From: Breoghania sp. L-A4
GTDB taxonomy: Bacteria > Pseudomonadota > Alphaproteobacteria > Rhizobiales > Stappiaceae
Assembly: GCF_003432385.1 (NCBI RefSeq)
Contig: NZ_CP031841.1
Location: 1,713,579 to 1,777,578 of the forward strand
Direction: 5' to 3'
Length of the DNA: 64,000 nt
The position numbers were made by a program, and so were the translations under genes. The notes beneath the pieces are model-generated. The model worked only from the letters and a program-made list of their open reading frames with translations. It was not told the origin of the DNA and ran no database searches. Positions 1-9,084 of the stretch are shown here, in pieces (within the stretch, counting starts at the first letter, position 1; each line of letters starts with the position of its first letter).

Positions 1-184
1 GCCAGCCGACGATCAGCGGAAACTGGGTGCCGAAGACCGGCACCGAATAGAACACGAGGCTGACAATCGGATTGACGATCGGGGCGACGGCGTCGCTGAT
101 CGCCTGGTCAATGCTGGATTGCGCGTGCGCGAATTGGGTCGTCAGGAGCAGGCTCAAGGCCGCTGTGAGGATGCGTACGGACAT
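1..184 (-). CDS. Na+/alanine (AGCS family) symporter, N-terminus only
   Basis: Only the first 61 codons are present; the gene runs off the left edge. It starts at ATG 184. Residues 1-21 form a hydrophobic signal-like segment ending AHAQ, followed by a stretch ending VFGTQFPLIVGW. This resembles the N-terminus of AGCS amino-acid carriers, where a short leader precedes the first membrane helix. Family members import alanine or glycine with sodium across the inner membrane. It lies downstream of the universal stress protein gene in the same direction, about 60 bases away. The call rests on N-terminal resemblance only, so another membrane carrier is possible. Confidence 0.55.
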   Translation of the reverse strand, partial: MSVRILTAALSLLLTTQFAHAQSSIDQAISDAVAPIVNPIVSLVFYSVPVFGTQFPLIVGW

Positions 185-242
185 TATTGTCCCCCTGGAT
201 ACGGATTATTGAAAATCGATCATCAAATGGAGCGTCGCCGCC

Positions 243-673
243 CTAGGGCACGATCGTTACCGGGACGGGCGAACTCTGCATCAGGTTGATGGCCATGCTG
301 CCGAGAATCCGGTTCGCCAGGGCGGACGCCCCCTTGCGCCCGACGACAATCTGGGACGCGCCGGTGCTCTTGGCGATCTTGCACAACAGATCGGCGGTGT
401 CGCCGTGCCGGGCCTCGCTGGTGACCGCCTGTCCGGCCTTGGCCAGCGCGTCGACGGTGGGCTGCAGCAGCTCCTGCGCGCGCGACAGCTCCTGCTCGCG
501 CCGCATGTGCCGCTCCGCGAGTTCTTCGGGGAGTGGAAACTGTAGGGCGACCATTCCAGCACATGCACGAGGTGCAGGGCGGAGCCACTGCGATCCGCGA
601 GGGCCTTCGCGAAGTCCACTGCCCGTTTCGATGCGTCCGAGCCGTCGAAGCCGACGACGATGGTATCGGTCAT
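243..673 (-). CDS. universal stress protein (UspA family), one-base frameshift
   Basis: ATG 673 has a strong AGGAGG six bases upstream (plus-strand CCTCCT at 680-685). The start MTDTIVVGFDGSDASKRAVD is the classic Usp beta strand and loop. The second half, in the next frame, holds the ATP-binding signature VVGRKGASALANRILGSMA and ends PVPVTIVP, the usual Usp C-terminus. The halves join at 528-531, a run of four G on the plus strand. Adding one base gives a continuous protein of 143 residues, the normal length. The G-x2-G-x9-G(S/T) nucleotide loop suggests an ATP-binding Usp. A sequencing error is more likely than a true pseudogene, because seven other genes here show the same defect. Confidence 0.85.
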
Positions 674-1151
674 TGCAGTCCTCCTGAGTGCGCCGTCGTT
701 TCGCAGGCAGATGGAAGGATAGTCTCGCGAGCTTCAAGTGACGCGGATGCAATTTGCGCGAAAGAACGGATATCAGATCAAAATTGATCCTTCCGTTGAG
801 CAGCATAGGGGCAAAGTCCGCTTGCCGGCTCAGAGATACGTATAAATTCGTGAAAATCGTTACGTCAGGGCGTGACGTTGTGGAAAACCGGCTTCATGTC
901 CCGTTGCGTAAGCGCGGTGGACAGGGCAATGCAGTCCCGGATTTATGAAACCGGAGGGCTCGAGTCCCGCGCGGCGCAGAGGATCGCAGGATGTTTGCTT
1001 TGGGAGTTGGCGTGGGCGCTGGTCAGGATGCCCGGGCCGACGTTATGGAGATCGCCGGCCTGACGGGACATGCGTGAGCGCCCGTCGACATGGACGCCGG
1101 ATCGCTCGTGGCGGAATATTGGGGTAGGGCGGCCGGGACGCCCTTTATGGG
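674..1151. other. non-coding gap upstream of uspA and downstream of the chemoreceptor
   Basis: About 480 bases with no convincing gene. The short open frames here have neither ribosome-binding sites nor recognisable protein features. Two small dyads are visible. GATCAAAATTGATC at 776-789 is a perfect 14-base palindrome about 100 bases upstream of uspA and may be a regulator site. ACGTCA-N5-TGACGT lies at 862-878. No terminator with a T-run is evident for the chemoreceptor gene that ends at 1152. Confidence 0.5.
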
Positions 1152-2312
1152 CTAGCCGACCTTGCCGATTTCGGCGAGGAAGCTGTTCATCTCCTCGCGC
1201 AGGGTCTGCAGGCTGCGTTCCTGACGCGACAGCGCGCTGGCTGAGTCCAGGACGCGGGCGGAGACTTCACTGGTCTCGCTGGTGGCCATCTGCACGGACA
1301 TGATGCCGGAGCTGACGTTGCGGGTGCCCTTGGCGGCGACCTCCACATTCTGGGCGATTTCGCTGGTGGCCGCGCTCTGCTGCTCGACCGCCGAGGCGAT
1401 GGCCGCGGAGATGTCGCTCACCTGCTCGATGGTCGTGCTGATCTGCGCGTTGGCCTCCACGGCCTTGGTCGTGGCGCGCTGCAGACCCTCGACCTGGGCG
1501 GCAATATCCTCGGTCGCGGTGGCGGTCTGCCCCGCGAGGCTTTTCACCTCCTGCGCCACGATGGCGAAGCCCCGGCCCATCTCGCCCGCGCGCGCCGCCT
1601 CGATGGTGGCGTTGAGCGCCAGCAGGTTGGTCTGCGCCGCGATGGCGTTGATGAGATTGACCACCTCGCCGATCTTCTGGGAGGCGCCCGACAGGCTCTC
1701 GATGTCCTGGCTCATGTCGCGTGACTGCGCCACGGCCCCGGTGGCGATCTCCGCCGACTGGCGCACCTGCCGGTTGATCTCGCCGATCGAGCCGGTGAGT
1801 TCCTCGGTGGCGGAGGCGACGTTCTGCATGTTGGCGGATGCCTCTTCCGCGCCGGAAGCGACGATCAGCGACTGTTCGTTGGCGGTGTTCGACGCCTTGG
1901 TGACGCTGTCGGATGCCGACTGCAGGGTGACGACGGCGGTGGAGACGTTTTCCACGATGTCGCCCATCTGCGTCTCGAAGGTCTCGGCCATGTGGCGGAA
2001 GCCGTCTTGCTTGGTCTTGATGGAGAGCGTCGCCGTGTTGATGCTGCGCGCCGCATCGCCGAAGCTGCCGACCATGCCTTTTTCGGAGATCAGGCGGAAA
2101 TACTGGTTGCGGCTGACGTAGTCGAGACAGGCTTTCGACTCGCGCAGGTAGGCGTCGGTGCGGTCGATCATCAGGTTGATCGCGTGCATCAGCTCGCCCA
2201 TCTCCCCGGTTTCGCGGATGTCGATGATGCGTTTTTCGAAGTCGCCGGCAGCCACCGCGTTGCAGACGTCGATGGCTTTGCGGATCGCGGCTTTGTTGCT
2301 TCTGAACGCCAT
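1152..2312 (-). CDS. cytoplasmic methyl-accepting chemotaxis protein
   Basis: Chemoreceptor signalling protein of 386 residues. The highly conserved hairpin tip reads [20 protein letters not shown], followed by [20 protein letters not shown], which binds CheA and CheW. The N-terminal 110 residues look like a HAMP-type or poly-HAMP linker ([20 protein letters not shown]). There is no signal peptide and no membrane helix, so the receptor is soluble. ATG 2312 was preferred over the in-frame TTG at 2321, because the weak GAG motif upstream fits its spacing. The gene lies 85 bases downstream of a PAS-domain gene in the same direction, which probably supplies the sensory input. The C-terminus ends without an NWETF-type CheR tether. 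Confidence 0.93.
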   Translation of the reverse strand: MAFRSNKAAIRKAIDVCNAVAAGDFEKRIIDIRETGEMGELMHAINLMIDRTDAYLRESKACLDYVSRNQYFRLISEKGMVGSFGDAARSINTATLSIKTKQDGFRHMAETFETQMGDIVENVSTAVVTLQSASDSVTKASNTANEQSLIVASGAEEASANMQNVASATEELTGSIGEINRQVRQSAEIATGAVAQSRDMSQDIESLSGASQKIGEVVNLINAIAAQTNLLALNATIEAARAGEMGRGFAIVAQEVKSLAGQTATATEDIAAQVEGLQRATTKAVEANAQISTTIEQVSDISAAIASAVEQQSAATSEIAQNVEVAAKGTRNVSSGIMSVQMATSETSEVSARVLDSASALSRQERSLQTLREEMNSFLAEIGKVG

Positions 2313-2396
2313 GGTTTTCAACTCAGGTTTGGATGCCGGCGGAACCGGTCGTGTTCACAATATCGGGGCTACCGCGCCGGACGGCCGGTTGCGCCG

Positions 2397-2924
2397 TCAA
2401 GCGGCGAGGGTCGCGACGAATTCGTCGTAGGCCAAACCCTTTTCCGCCAGCAGGTCGGCGATGGCGCGTTCGGAGGCCGCCAGACCGTCCTTGCGGCTGG
2501 CGGGCGCGTCCTCGATCGCCTTCAACTGGCGGTACAGCGGAATGATCTGGCTCTCAAGAATCGCGCGATCGGGCACCCGGCGGTTCGAGTGATAGCTGAC
2601 GATGCGGCCCTGCGCGTCGAAACTGGGGGTTACATGCGCGTAAACCCAGTAGTGATCGCCGCCCTTGGTGCGGTTGACGACGTAGGCGTAAATCTCGTGT
2701 CCCGCCTGGACCGTATCCCACAGGGTCTTGAAGATGCAGCGCGGCATGTCGGGGTGCCGGATGATGCTGTGAGGCTCGCCCAGAACCTCGGCTTCCCTGA
2801 AGTCGGCGATCTTGAGAAAAACCTGATTGGCGTAGGTGATCCGGCCCTTGAGATCGGTCTTGCTGACGATGATGTCGTTGTCATCGAAGAATCGTTCAAC
2901 GCCTGTGAGAGGCACGTCGCGCAT
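2397..2924 (-). CDS. PAS-domain sensor protein, Aer-like
   Basis: Protein of 175 residues with one N-terminal PAS domain. It starts at ATG 2924 behind AGGTGA. The segment from DLKGRITYANQVFLKIADF to HPDMPRCIFKTLWDTVQAG, then WVYAHVTPSFD, follows the FAD-binding PAS domain of Aer aerotaxis receptors (the HPDMP and WV-x-ANV-x-P motifs). The last 50 residues are helical, with no methyl-accepting signalling hairpin and no membrane segment. The next gene downstream is a soluble chemoreceptor lacking a sensor domain. The two therefore look like an Aer-type receptor divided over two genes. Flavin or haem as cofactor is inferred from the family, not shown. Confidence 0.85.
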   Translation of the reverse strand: MRDVPLTGVERFFDDNDIIVSKTDLKGRITYANQVFLKIADFREAEVLGEPHSIIRHPDMPRCIFKTLWDTVQAGHEIYAYVVNRTKGGDHYWVYAHVTPSFDAQGRIVSYHSNRRVPDRAILESQIIPLYRQLKAIEDAPASRKDGLAASERAIADLLAEKGLAYDEFVATLAA

Positions 2925-3186
2925 GGCGTTTCACCTGGTTTTCCGGGCGTCCAAGGGACGGTCGGGCAGCCTGTCGCGGGCGGCCCGTCTGTTTCGGATG
3001 CATAAAGGGTATGGCGAACTTCGGCGCGTTTCGTTAATTCGAGATGAACGCGGGCATCCGGTAAAACAATCATTTGAGGACCGTGGGCGGACGCGGGGTA
3101 ACCTGACCTATCTGTTTTTGTCTCGATATTTTTTACAGGGGCCTGCGCGCGCAAGATCCGTCGCGCCGGCCCCCGATTCAGCCATG

Positions 3187-3951
3187 TTACACGGCAAAAA
3201 GATCGCGGATCGGCGGCCACTGCGCGCCCGGGTGGGCGGCGGCGATGGCGAAGGTCTCCTCGAGAAAGCGGAAGCTGTCGTCTTCCATCGCCAGATGGTG
3301 GCTGAGGATGCCGATCGGCTCACTGGGTGCGTTGCGCCGCCGGGTCATCTGCAGGTCGAAACGCATGGCGGCCGCGGGCCAGCCGATGAAGCGGCGGCCC
3401 TTCTTCCACTTGATCATGTCGATATGGGTCTGCAGCCGGTGCGGGTCGGGCGCATGGAACCAGGTGAAGCTGGAAATTCCCTTCAACCCGATGGCCTGCG
3501 CGCCGCGGGCGATCTCCGGAGACAGTCTGTTCCAGGGCGGCACGAAGGCGGGAATGAAGGCCTCGCCGAACAGCGCTTCCAGTCGCGCCTTGCCGCGGCG
3601 CAACTCGTCGATCGCTTCCGCGGGGTTCCGGCGGGAGCCGAATTCGGCCGCCTTTTCCCCCAGATCCTTGCGCTGGTGGTTCTTGTGCCGCCAGCCGTGC
3701 AGCAGCACCTTGGCGTAAGGCTCCTCGCGCAACCGGTCGGCCAGTGCCTCGGTCGCCGGCTCCGGGATCACAGCGAGGCCGACTTCAACCTTGTATGTGT
3801 TGGCGATGGAGAGCAGCCGGTCGAGCGCCGGGGACGGCTCGATGGCGTCATCGTCGCGCCACCAGAAGCGCGCGGATTTGCCGCGCTCTGCGAACCAGTC
3901 GAGATGCGCGGTGAGGGCCGCGCGGAAGATGTGCAGCTCCCGTGTGCTCAT
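3187..3951 (-). CDS. polysaccharide deacetylase-fold protein
   Basis: Protein of 254 residues of the NodB-like/YdjC-like deacetylase superfamily. Visible motifs are WWRDDDAIEPS near residue 33 (metal and catalytic acids), LLHGWRHKNH (histidine pair) and FVPPWNRLSP (the third carbohydrate-esterase 4 motif). It probably removes an acetyl group from a sugar made by the glycosyltransferases encoded upstream. ATG 3949-3951 overlaps the upstream TGA by four bases (ATGA), so translation is coupled. This is the last gene of the glycan operon. No signal peptide is seen, which argues for action on a cytoplasmic, lipid-linked or nucleotide-linked intermediate. The precise substrate is unknown. Confidence 0.85.
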   Translation of the reverse strand: MSTRELHIFRAALTAHLDWFAERGKSARFWWRDDDAIEPSPALDRLLSIANTYKVEVGLAVIPEPATEALADRLREEPYAKVLLHGWRHKNHQRKDLGEKAAEFGSRRNPAEAIDELRRGKARLEALFGEAFIPAFVPPWNRLSPEIARGAQAIGLKGISSFTWFHAPDPHRLQTHIDMIKWKKGRRFIGWPAAAMRFDLQMTRRRNAPSEPIGILSHHLAMEDDSFRFLEETFAIAAAHPGAQWPPIRDLFAV

Positions 3952-5114
3952 CGGCTTTCCTCCCATGCGCGCAGCAGCAGCTCCGCGCTTGTCTCCGCGC
4001 CGCGCATCTGCGCTTCGTGCCCCACCCGCTCGCGTCCGCGCGGCAAGGCCATGGCCGCGTCGACAGCCTGCGCGAGCGCCTCGGGCGTCAGCGTCTTCTC
4101 GTCGGCGATGGTTGCCAGGCCGCGGCCCGCCAGCGCCTGGGCGCGGTGACTCTGCTCCGTTTCGAGCACTTGCGCGAAGGGGATGAACACGGCGGGGACT
4201 TCCGCCGCCAGCACGTCGAGCACCGTGTTGTAGCCGGCCTGGCTGACCGACAGCCGCGCGCGTTTGAGAAGGCCCGGGAAGTCCGGCCGCGCGCGTTCCG
4301 CGATCACGCCTTGGGGCAGCGTCGCGCGCAGGGCCGTGAAGCGCTCTTCGGGCACGTCATGACCGACAAGCAGCCGCCACGTGAGATCGTTCGCGGCGCG
4401 GCTGACGGCCCGCGCATGCACGGCCGTATCCAGCAGATGCGTGCCCACCGCGCCGCCGCCGCAGGACACGATCACCTCGTTGTCGCCCTCGCCGGACGGT
4501 GGCTCCGCGCGTGTTCCGGTGTGCACGAAGCCGGTGTATCGCAGCAGGTGCGCGACGCGGTCGGTGAAGGGAAAGCTGTCCTCCAGCCGCACATAGTCGG
4601 GATCGGAATGCACCAGCACCAGATCGTAGAAGCGGTTGGCGATCTCCGCCATTGTCTCTTCCTTGCGCGGATCGGGCTTGCGCACGAGGATGTCGCGGAT
4701 GGAGGAGGCGATCAGCGGCGGCGTGGCGCGGGCGCGCGCAGCCTGCAGCAACGGCAGCATCTCGAAGGCGAATTTGCGCCGGCCAAACGGATAGGTTTCG
4801 CTCAGCAGGATATCCGGGCGCACGTCATTGAATGCCTTCAGCAGCAAGTCGCGCCGATTGTCCCGCCAGGCGTCGTCGATGGGCGCGTCGGTCTCGTCGA
4901 GAAATTCCTTGAAATGGGCGTCGCGTGCGCGCACGGGCGGCAGGCAGACGACGTCGAGCCCGCGTGCGTCGAGCGTCGGCGGCACGGTGTTGCCGCAGAC
5001 CATCGTCACCGGGACGCCGAGATCCACCAGTGCCCGGCCGATGGCGGCGGCGCGCACCACGTGGCCGGTTCCGAGCAGATGCTGGACATGGATGAGCGCT
5101 GTGGGGGCTGTCAC
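3948..5114 (-). CDS. MurG-like (GT28-type) glycosyltransferase
   Basis: Protein of 388 residues with a GT-B fold like MurG. Residues 7-20 (LIHVQHLLGTGHVV) form the N-terminal nucleotide-fold loop with its glycine-rich turn and GH pair. The C-terminal half has VIVSCGGGAVG and LSVSQAGYNTVLDVLAAEVPAV, the sugar-nucleotide-binding region of GT28 enzymes. It starts at GTG 5114, overlapping the previous stop by four bases, and its own stop overlaps the next start by four bases. It probably transfers an N-acetylhexosamine-type sugar during envelope or exopolysaccharide synthesis. Donor and acceptor cannot be deduced. Confidence 0.88.
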   Translation of the reverse strand: MTAPTALIHVQHLLGTGHVVRAAAIGRALVDLGVPVTMVCGNTVPPTLDARGLDVVCLPPVRARDAHFKEFLDETDAPIDDAWRDNRRDLLLKAFNDVRPDILLSETYPFGRRKFAFEMLPLLQAARARATPPLIASSIRDILVRKPDPRKEETMAEIANRFYDLVLVHSDPDYVRLEDSFPFTDRVAHLLRYTGFVHTGTRAEPPSGEGDNEVIVSCGGGAVGTHLLDTAVHARAVSRAANDLTWRLLVGHDVPEERFTALRATLPQGVIAERARPDFPGLLKRARLSVSQAGYNTVLDVLAAEVPAVFIPFAQVLETEQSHRAQALAGRGLATIADEKTLTPEALAQAVDAAMALPRGRERVGHEAQMRGAETSAELLLRAWEESR

Positions 5115-6262
5115 GTGCGGGGGATCCGTTGGTTGCGGCGTGCGGCGTGTCTGGCGGCGGCGGATTGCAGGAAGGCGTCGAGTTGCGGCACGGCGGCGGC
5201 GATATCATGGCGGTCGCGCACATGGGCGCGCGCCGCCTGGCCCATGGCCTCGAGTGTATCCGCGCCGTTGATCGCCTGCCGCAAGGCGCGCGCGAAGGCG
5301 TCCGTGTCCTCGACCGGCACCAGCCAGCCGGTCTCGCCGTCGCGCATGATATCGGGCACGCCTCCGGTGCTGCCGGCGATCACCGGCAGGCCGGCAGCCT
5401 GGGCCTCGAGAAACACAAGGCCAAAGGCCTCGCGGATCGCCGGCCAGACAAACAGATCGGCCTGCGCATAGGGGCGCGGCATGTCTTCCGGCGCCAGCCG
5501 TCCGAGCCAGGTGATTCGGGATGCGGGAAAGAGCGCAAGAACCGCGTCGCGCATCGAGCCGTCGCCGACCAGCGTCAGATGCCAGTCGAGATCCGCCACC
5601 TGCGCGAGCGCCTCGGCCAGCAATCGGTGCGAGCGCATCTTGTCGCCCTCGCGCATCATCGCAACCGTGAGGAGCCGCACCGGCGCGCCGGCCGGGCGGG
5701 GCTGTTTGGGTTGAGCGAAGGGGCTGGCGTCGATAAACGGCGGCAGGATGCGCAGGGCGCCGGCCGGCACGATGGGCTCCAGCCCTTCCGCATCCGCGGC
5801 GTGCATGGCGGCGACGGCATCAGCGCGGACGAGTGCCGCGTCGGCCGCGGCGAAACCGTGTTGCCACGGTCCGCTCTTGCGTTTCATCGCGCGGCTCGCC
5901 TCGATCACCGCAAAGGGGATGTCGAGCGCGTCGGCGACGGCGGGACCGACCCAGTCCGGCGCCTTGTGATACAGATGATAGGTCAGCCAGGCATCCGGGC
6001 ACGGGGCCGTGCCGCTTTGAAACGCCTCGACCAGCCGGTCCGCTTCCGCAAGTGCGGCGCGTTCGAGATCCTGTTGTCGTTCGATGCCGCCATCCCGGCA
6101 CCAGCTTCGGAAGCGGCTTGGCTGGACAACCGCGCGGCCGCCGCGTTCCAGCGCCTGCACGATCAGCCGGCCCACCTGGCGGTCGCCGGAGGGCACAGGG
6201 TCGTCAAGCGGCTTCATCGGCGCGTAGACCGCAACGGTCTCTATCCCCAAAACGCTGGTCAC
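5111..6262 (-). CDS. GT4 family glycosyltransferase
   Basis: Protein of 383 residues starting at GTG 6262, overlapping the upstream stop by four bases. The C-terminal half is typical GT4 (GT-B, retaining). It has RLLTVAMMREGDK, VGDGSMRD, ITWLGRLAPEDMPRPYAQAD, then WPAIREAFGLVFLEAQAAGL, whose E-x7-E pattern binds the nucleotide sugar, followed by GGVPDIM-x-DGETGWLV. The N-terminal part holds a transferase acceptor domain (MKPLDDPVPSGDRQVGRL). It acts in the cytoplasm or at the inner membrane face, building a glycan with the other three transferases of this operon. Confidence 0.9.
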   Translation of the reverse strand: MTSVLGIETVAVYAPMKPLDDPVPSGDRQVGRLIVQALERGGRAVVQPSRFRSWCRDGGIERQQDLERAALAEADRLVEAFQSGTAPCPDAWLTYHLYHKAPDWVGPAVADALDIPFAVIEASRAMKRKSGPWQHGFAAADAALVRADAVAAMHAADAEGLEPIVPAGALRILPPFIDASPFAQPKQPRPAGAPVRLLTVAMMREGDKMRSHRLLAEALAQVADLDWHLTLVGDGSMRDAVLALFPASRITWLGRLAPEDMPRPYAQADLFVWPAIREAFGLVFLEAQAAGLPVIAGSTGGVPDIMRDGETGWLVPVEDTDAFARALRQAINGADTLEAMGQAARAHVRDRHDIAAAVPQLDAFLQSAAARHAARRNQRIPRT

Positions 6263-7494
6263 GCGGCGGCGGTCTCCACAAGCGGACGAAAGCGCTCGGC
6301 CAGACGGGCTATGCCGGGCTGGGAGGAGAATTTCGCGCGCACGTGTTCGGCGGCGCGGGTGCCCAGACGGGCGCGCAGGGCGGGATCCTCGATCAGCCGG
6401 GCGAGCGCCTGCGCCAGTTCCGAAGAATCGTCCGGGGCGACCAGCACGCCGGTCTCCCCGTCGTCGATCAGCTCCGGGATCGCCGAGACACGGGTCGACA
6501 GACAGGCGAGCCCCATGGTCTGGGCTTCCATCAGCACGTTGGGCAGCCCGTCGCGGTCGCCCGAGGCGGCGATGGTGCAGGGAAGCACGAAGAGATCGGC
6601 GTCCGCGTAGGCTTCAATCACCGTGTCGCGGGCCAGCGCGCCGCGCCAGTCGATGCGGCTCGACAGTCCAAGCGCGTCGGCCTGCCGCTTCAGCGCGTCC
6701 AGCAGCTCGCCGCCGCCGATGTGGCTGAACCGCCAGTTGAGCGCGGGTGGCAGGGCGGCCAGCGCCTCGAGCAGGACGCCATAGCCTTTTTTCTCCACGG
6801 CGCGGCCGACGGAGACGATGCGCACCGGATCCGCTGTTCCATCGCGCGGCGGACGCTGCGCGGGCGCGGGAGGAAACCGCGTCATGTCGAGGCCGTGGTA
6901 GACAAGCTCGACCTTGTCGGGGCGGTCGGCGAGCCCGTTGAGGTATTCGGCGTTGAGCCGGGTGCAGGTGACCCCCCAGGCGGCGTCGGCGAGCTTGTCG
7001 CGCAACTCCCATTCCTCGGATGTCCAGATGTCCTTGGCGTGCGCCGAGAACGACCACTGCATGCCGCGGATGAGTGCCGCGTAGCGTGTGACCGACGCCG
7101 GCGTGTGCAGGTAGTGGGTGTGCAGCCAGGTGATGTCTGAGGGCAGTTCGTGCGCCATCACGCAGGCCTGTCCCCAGCGGCGGTGGCGGCCATCGGAGGC
7201 ATCGCGGGCAAGATCGGCTTCAAACGCCGCGCGCGCCGCGGCGTGGCCAGGTTGTGCCCCGGCCCAGCGTTCGGCTGCGGCGACGCGCGCGGGATCGTCC
7301 TCGAGGTATTCCGGCAGATAGAGCACCTCGGCCTGGATCTCGCGGTGCATGTCGTGCACGTGCGGATCGGTCGGATGGCGCAGGGAGACGATCAGCTGCT
7401 CGACGCCGAGGCGTTCCAGGCCCAGGATTTCCTGGGCGATGAAGGTTTCCGAAAGGCGCGGATAGCCTTTGACGACGACGGCGACGCGGGACAT
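6259..7494 (-). CDS. GT4 family glycosyltransferase
   Basis: Protein of 411 residues. ATG 7494 is chosen because the conserved start MSRVAVVVKGYPRLSETFI is typical of colanic-acid-type transferases (VxxxFPxLSETFI). An upstream in-frame extension lacks family similarity. C-terminal GT4 motifs are RIVSVGRAVEKKGYGVLLEA, SHIGGGELLDAL, WRGAL, then SGDRDGLPNVLMEAQTMGL with the conserved glutamate, and IPELIDDGETGVLV. The similarity to WcaL/AmsK-like enzymes suggests extracellular or capsular polysaccharide assembly. The gene overlaps the next by four bases and lies 93 bases downstream of the first operon gene. Confidence 0.9.
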   Translation of the reverse strand: MSRVAVVVKGYPRLSETFIAQEILGLERLGVEQLIVSLRHPTDPHVHDMHREIQAEVLYLPEYLEDDPARVAAAERWAGAQPGHAAARAAFEADLARDASDGRHRRWGQACVMAHELPSDITWLHTHYLHTPASVTRYAALIRGMQWSFSAHAKDIWTSEEWELRDKLADAAWGVTCTRLNAEYLNGLADRPDKVELVYHGLDMTRFPPAPAQRPPRDGTADPVRIVSVGRAVEKKGYGVLLEALAALPPALNWRFSHIGGGELLDALKRQADALGLSSRIDWRGALARDTVIEAYADADLFVLPCTIAASGDRDGLPNVLMEAQTMGLACLSTRVSAIPELIDDGETGVLVAPDDSSELAQALARLIEDPALRARLGTRAAEHVRAKFSSQPGIARLAERFRPLVETAAA

Positions 7495-7587
7495 GGGCGG
7501 CTCTTGGTTCGGTGATTGGCTGTCAAGCGGCGCGCCTGGCGGTCGCCCCGCGCACATCAGCCGCCGGCCGGTCCGGTCAAGGCCCGT

Positions 7588-8859
7588 TCAGGGGCCGGAA
7601 TAGACCGGCGCGGACACGGCGCTTTCGGGTTCGTGCAGGACGCGCTCTCCAGACAGGATCGTCTCGACCCGGGCATTGATGTTGTCGAGCCCGTCGAGCA
7701 GTCCCGCGTAGCCGGCCGTCGCGGGCGGCGCGGAGTACGGCAGCTCGGCCAGCGCACGCGACATCTGCGACACGTCGGGATAATCGTCGATCGGCAGCAC
7801 GCGCACCAGACCGCAGGCCTCGGCCCGCTTGGCGCGGATGGCCTGTTCGCGGCGCGGCACGATACGCGGCACCAGCAACGTCGGCTTGTCGAAGGACAGG
7901 ATCTCGCAGAATGTGTTGTAACCGCCCATTCCGACGATCGCCGTCGCCTGATCGAGGAACGGCTCCATGTGCGGTGTGAATCGGATGATGTGCACATTGT
8001 CCATCTTGTCGGCACGGGCGATGAAGTTCGCTTGCGCCTCGGCGGGCATGAACGGACCCAGGATCACCAGCGCGGGCAGAAGCGTGTCCTGACGCGCCTC
8101 GTAGCTGCGCAGCACCCAGTCGACCAGTTCCACCCCGTCGCCGCCGCCGCCCGGCGTGACCAGGATATGCGGCTGGTCCATGAACGGGAACGGCTCGAGA
8201 ATGCTCGGCGTGCGTGGCAGCGAGCGCTTGAGGTAGCCAGTGTAAAGCGCCTTGTCGTGCACCGATTGCGGCAGCCCGAGGCCGGCGAGCGAATCGTGGA
8301 TGCCGGGTAGGCCGTAGACCCACAATTCGTCGTACAGCTCCTCAAGCGCGGGAAACACGTTCTTGCGTTCCCATTCCTCACGCAGGATGTCCGGATCGTC
8401 CATCACGTCGCGCAGACCCAGCACCAGCCGCGTGTTGGTCTGCTTGAGCTGCTGCAGGGTGGCGTGCACCTCGCCGCGCAGGCCCAGCGGTTCCTTGTCG
8501 ACAATGAAGATATCAGGGCGGTAGATCTTGGCGGTGTGCTCGATGATCGAGGAGCGGATCGCCAGTGTCTGCTCGATGTCGATATGCAGCCCCAGCGATG
8601 TGTATTCGCCGTTGCGCAGCTTGATGACGCCGGGAATGCGCACGAAATCCACGCGGCTGCGGAAATCGAAGCTGCCGATGATCGGCGAGCCCGACAGGAT
8701 CAGAACCGACAGGTTGCTGAACTCGTTGACGAGCGAATGGGCGATTGCGCGGCAGCGGCGCAAGTGCCCCAATCCGAAGGAGTCGTGGCTGTAGATAAGG
8801 ATTTTCGGCTTTTCAGTTCGCATCGTGCCCGTCTTGCCCGTATTGGAATTCACAGGCAT
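7588..8859 (-). CDS. MurG-like glycosyltransferase, first gene of glycan operon
   Basis: Protein of 423 residues. The N-terminus (KILIYSHDSFGLGHLRRCRA) is a GT28/MurG-like Rossmann loop, and ILVTPGGGGDG with AIVGMGGYNTFCEILSFDKP forms the nucleotide-sugar site. ATG 8859 is preferred because GGGAG lies about ten bases upstream (plus strand 8870-8874). The conserved region itself begins only at the ATG at 8823, so the true start may be there. The two MurG-like enzymes of this operon share the layout and may have arisen by duplication. It is transcribed away from the ABC/cyclic-nucleotide operon that starts 226 bases away. The family often appears annotated only as glycosyltransferase, and no specific reaction is known to me. 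Confidence 0.88.
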   Translation of the reverse strand: MPVNSNTGKTGTMRTEKPKILIYSHDSFGLGHLRRCRAIAHSLVNEFSNLSVLILSGSPIIGSFDFRSRVDFVRIPGVIKLRNGEYTSLGLHIDIEQTLAIRSSIIEHTAKIYRPDIFIVDKEPLGLRGEVHATLQQLKQTNTRLVLGLRDVMDDPDILREEWERKNVFPALEELYDELWVYGLPGIHDSLAGLGLPQSVHDKALYTGYLKRSLPRTPSILEPFPFMDQPHILVTPGGGGDGVELVDWVLRSYEARQDTLLPALVILGPFMPAEAQANFIARADKMDNVHIIRFTPHMEPFLDQATAIVGMGGYNTFCEILSFDKPTLLVPRIVPRREQAIRAKRAEACGLVRVLPIDDYPDVSQMSRALAELPYSAPPATAGYAGLLDGLDNINARVETILSGERVLHEPESAVSAPVYSGP

Positions 8860-9084
8860 TCGGACGGATCTCCCGAATTCGATTGCCGTGCAAATGGGTG
8901 ATTGCTCCCGCACCATGCATTGCATGCCGGAATTACTCAATATCGTTTTGGCACCACCATGTGAGCAAATTTGTCCCGGCCTCTATGAAAATCCGGCGGA
9001 TCGGCGATAGTGTGTGTCCAATCCTGGCTGATTTCAGGTTTCAAGTATTGACGATCATGTGACAATTCGCTTGGGCGCCTTTGA

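Noticed and set aside
862-878. ACGTCA-N5-TGACGT dyad upstream of uspA as a specific operator
   Set aside because: Short arms and no matching regulator nearby; dyads of this size are expected by chance.
5129-6610. Open frame of about 493 codons on the plus strand
   Set aside because: Antisense to two glycosyltransferase genes that overlap each other by four bases and show clear GT4 motifs.
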